6,958 nucleotides of DNA from DATKMS01 sp041497995 (GTDB lineage Bacteria; Desulfobacterota; Binatia; HRBIN30). Of the stretch, positions 5,721 through 6,958 are shown piece after piece. Position 1 is the stretch's first letter; every line of letters begins with the position of its first letter. Location: contig JBGQHM010000360.1 in NCBI GenBank assembly GCA_041497995.1, positions 1-6,958 on the forward strand, in the 5' to 3' direction. Made by a program: the position numbers and the translations under genes. Under the pieces are notes generated by a model. The model was not told the origin of the DNA, searched no databases, and worked only from the letters and a program-made list of their open reading frames with translations.

Positions 5721-6866
5721 ATGACCATACCATCGGCTGGACGTCCAACTTTCGCCGCAATTGATGCGAGCGCGCTGCGCGAAAATTTCGCGTTGCTGCG
5801 CGCTGCGCTGCCGGCGACGACGTCGATCCTGGCGGTTGTCAAAGCCGACGGCTACGGGCACCGGGCGACGCTGGTGGCGCCCATCTTGGAAAAAGCGGGC
5901 GCTGATTGGCTTGGTGTCGCAACGGTCGAGGAGGGCGTCGAGGTCCGTTCCGCCGGCGTCCGCACACCGATCCTCGTGCTCACCGGTGCGGGGAGTGGCG
6001 ACGTGCCGGCACTGCTGGAGCATCGGTTATCGGTGGCCGTCTTGCATCGCGAGATGGCGCGGGATCTCGCGTCGCGTCTGGGCACGCAGCGCTTGCCGGT
6101 GCACATCAAGGTCGATACCGGGATGGGCCGCCTCGGCGTGTTGCCTGCCGACGTGCCGGCGCTGGTGGACGAGCTGCAGCGTGCGGGCTGTTTCGAGATC
6201 GAAGGGATCTTCTCTCACTTCGCTAACGCCGACGGCGTGACGCATGACTACTCGGACTACCAAGTGCGCGGCTTCGGCCAGGCGATCGACGCCCTGGCGG
6301 CTGCCGGCGTACGGCCGCGCTGGACGCACATTGCCAACAGCGCCGCGACGCTGTCGCGCGCTGACACGCACTTCTCGCTGGTGCGTCCGGGCATCGCGCT
6401 GTACGGTGTGCCGCCGACGTCGACGGTGGCGCCGAAGGGACTCCGTCCGGTGATGCGTCTGGTGACCCAGATAGTGCAGCTCAAGCGCGTGCCGTCGGAG
6501 TTTCCGGTGAGCTACGGCCAAACCTTCGTCACCCGACGGCCGAGCCGCCTGGCCGTGTTGCCCATCGGCTACGCCGATGGATACCCGCGCGCGCTTTCGA
6601 ACCGTGCCGCGGTGTTGGTGCACGGCCGGCGCGCGCCGGTGGTTGGTGCCGTGTGCATGGACCTGACCATGGTCGACGTGACCGACATCGAAAGTGCACA
6701 GCTCGGCGACGAGGTCGTCTTGTGGGGCCGCCAGAACGGCGCGGAGATCAGTGTCGTCGAGGTGGCTGATTGGCAAGGGAGTATCAGCTACGAAGTACTG
6801 ACGCGCCTCGGCAAGCGCGTGCCGAGGATATTGCAAGAAAATGCAACCACAGATGGACACAGATGA
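5721..6866 (+). CDS. alr: Alanine racemase
   Basis: This 381-residue PLP enzyme interconverts L- and D-alanine, supplying D-alanine for peptidoglycan. It has the usual two-domain length. Seen: the PLP-lysine motif AVVKADGYGH with Lys41, VHIKVDTGMGRLG (127-139) with Lys130 at the position of the carbamylated lysine, SHFANAD (165-171), HIANSAA (203-209), RPGIALYG (222-229), the catalytic tyrosine in VSYGQTF (Tyr265), PIGYADGYPR (281-290) and VCMDLTMVDV (311-320). All key residues are present. An in-frame TAA at 5694-5696 leaves ATG 5721 as the first possible ATG start. No clear Shine-Dalgarno precedes it. The last eight residues (NATTDGHR) and the stop TGA (6864-6866) are encoded by an ACCACAGATG-type repeat. 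The conserved family end (RLGKRVPRI) stops just before it, so the tail is probably neutral. Confidence 0.97.
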   Translation: MTIPSAGRPTFAAIDASALRENFALLRAALPATTSILAVVKADGYGHRATLVAPILEKAGADWLGVATVEEGVEVRSAGVRTPILVLTGAGSGDVPALLEHRLSVAVLHREMARDLASRLGTQRLPVHIKVDTGMGRLGVLPADVPALVDELQRAGCFEIEGIFSHFANADGVTHDYSDYQVRGFGQAIDALAAAGVRPRWTHIANSAATLSRADTHFSLVRPGIALYGVPPTSTVAPKGLRPVMRLVTQIVQLKRVPSEFPVSYGQTFVTRRPSRLAVLPIGYADGYPRALSNRAAVLVHGRRAPVVGAVCMDLTMVDVTDIESAQLGDEVVLWGRQNGAEISVVEVADWQGSISYEVLTRLGKRVPRILQENATTDGHR

Positions 6867-6941
6867 ACACCGATAAAGCAGAGAGCATTCTGTTGGTTCT
6901 TTCCTATCTGTGTTTATCGGTGTTCATCTGTGGTTGCATTT
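6839..6941. repeat. ACCACAGATGAACAC-type inverted repeat after (and within the end of) alr
   Basis: The left arm at 6839-6877 and the right arm at 6913-6941 are inverted copies. They match over 29 bases, except that the left arm has one extra 10-base unit of the form GGACACAGAT. The two arms enclose 35 bases (6878-6912). The left arm includes the last eight codons and the stop of alr. The transcript could fold into a long stem just after the stop, so the element may end or protect the alr mRNA. The short unit (CACAGATGAACAC) is of a kind seen as intergenic repeats in many environmental bacterial genomes. The last 17 bases of the window show nothing recognisable. Confidence 0.85.
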
Positions 6942-6958
6942 CACCTGAGCGGCGGTGG

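Noticed and set aside
6027..6860. A 277-codon open frame on the minus strand opposite alr
   Set aside because: It is fully antisense to a well-supported alanine racemase, and its composition (many His and Arg) is that of a shadow frame.

Overview
This window is GC-rich, gene-dense DNA from a bacterium. It has six genes on the minus strand and one on the plus strand. The likely source is an uncultured, environmental, Proteobacteria-like lineage of the delta or Binatota type. That guess rests on the mix of HSD17B4-type short-chain dehydrogenases, a membrane GT-C/TPR protein, a compact thiS-thiG-thiE cluster and oligonucleotide repeats at gene junctions. None of these fixes a taxon, so the assignment is weak.

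Layout from right to left on the minus strand: thiS (5442-5642), thiG (4659-5432) and a thiE/tenI family gene (3940-4566) form a thiamine thiazole and coupling cluster. They are followed by two paralogous 308-residue SDR oxidoreductases (2958-3884 and 1860-2786) and a polytopic membrane protein with C-terminal TPRs (12-1829). All six point the same way with gaps of 9, 92, 55, 171 and 30 bp, so they could be co-transcribed, although the repeat-filled gaps may divide them. On the plus strand alr (alanine racemase, 5721-6866) diverges from thiS across a 78-bp gap that must hold both promoters.

Function: ThiS is the sulfur carrier and ThiG builds the thiazole. The ThiE-like protein either joins thiazole to pyrimidine or, if TenI-like, aromatises the thiazole. 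The SDR pair resembles the (3R)-hydroxyacyl-CoA dehydrogenase domain of peroxisomal multifunctional enzyme 2, so it probably acts on acyl-CoA or steroid-type substrates. Alr supplies D-alanine for peptidoglycan. No functional link between thiamine synthesis and the SDR pair is evident.

The most striking feature is not a gene. Four of the six gaps between genes, or gene ends, carry short repetitive elements of at least four kinds: GTGACTCGTGA-type, AGCTGATAGCTGA-type, ACCACAGATGAACAC-type, and a GGTGCGC/GCGCACC double hairpin. They touch coding sequence. They supply the start region of the TPR gene and of thiE, and the stop codons of one SDR and of alr. No new enzymatic or defence system was recognised; this repeat invasion of gene boundaries is the observation most worth following.
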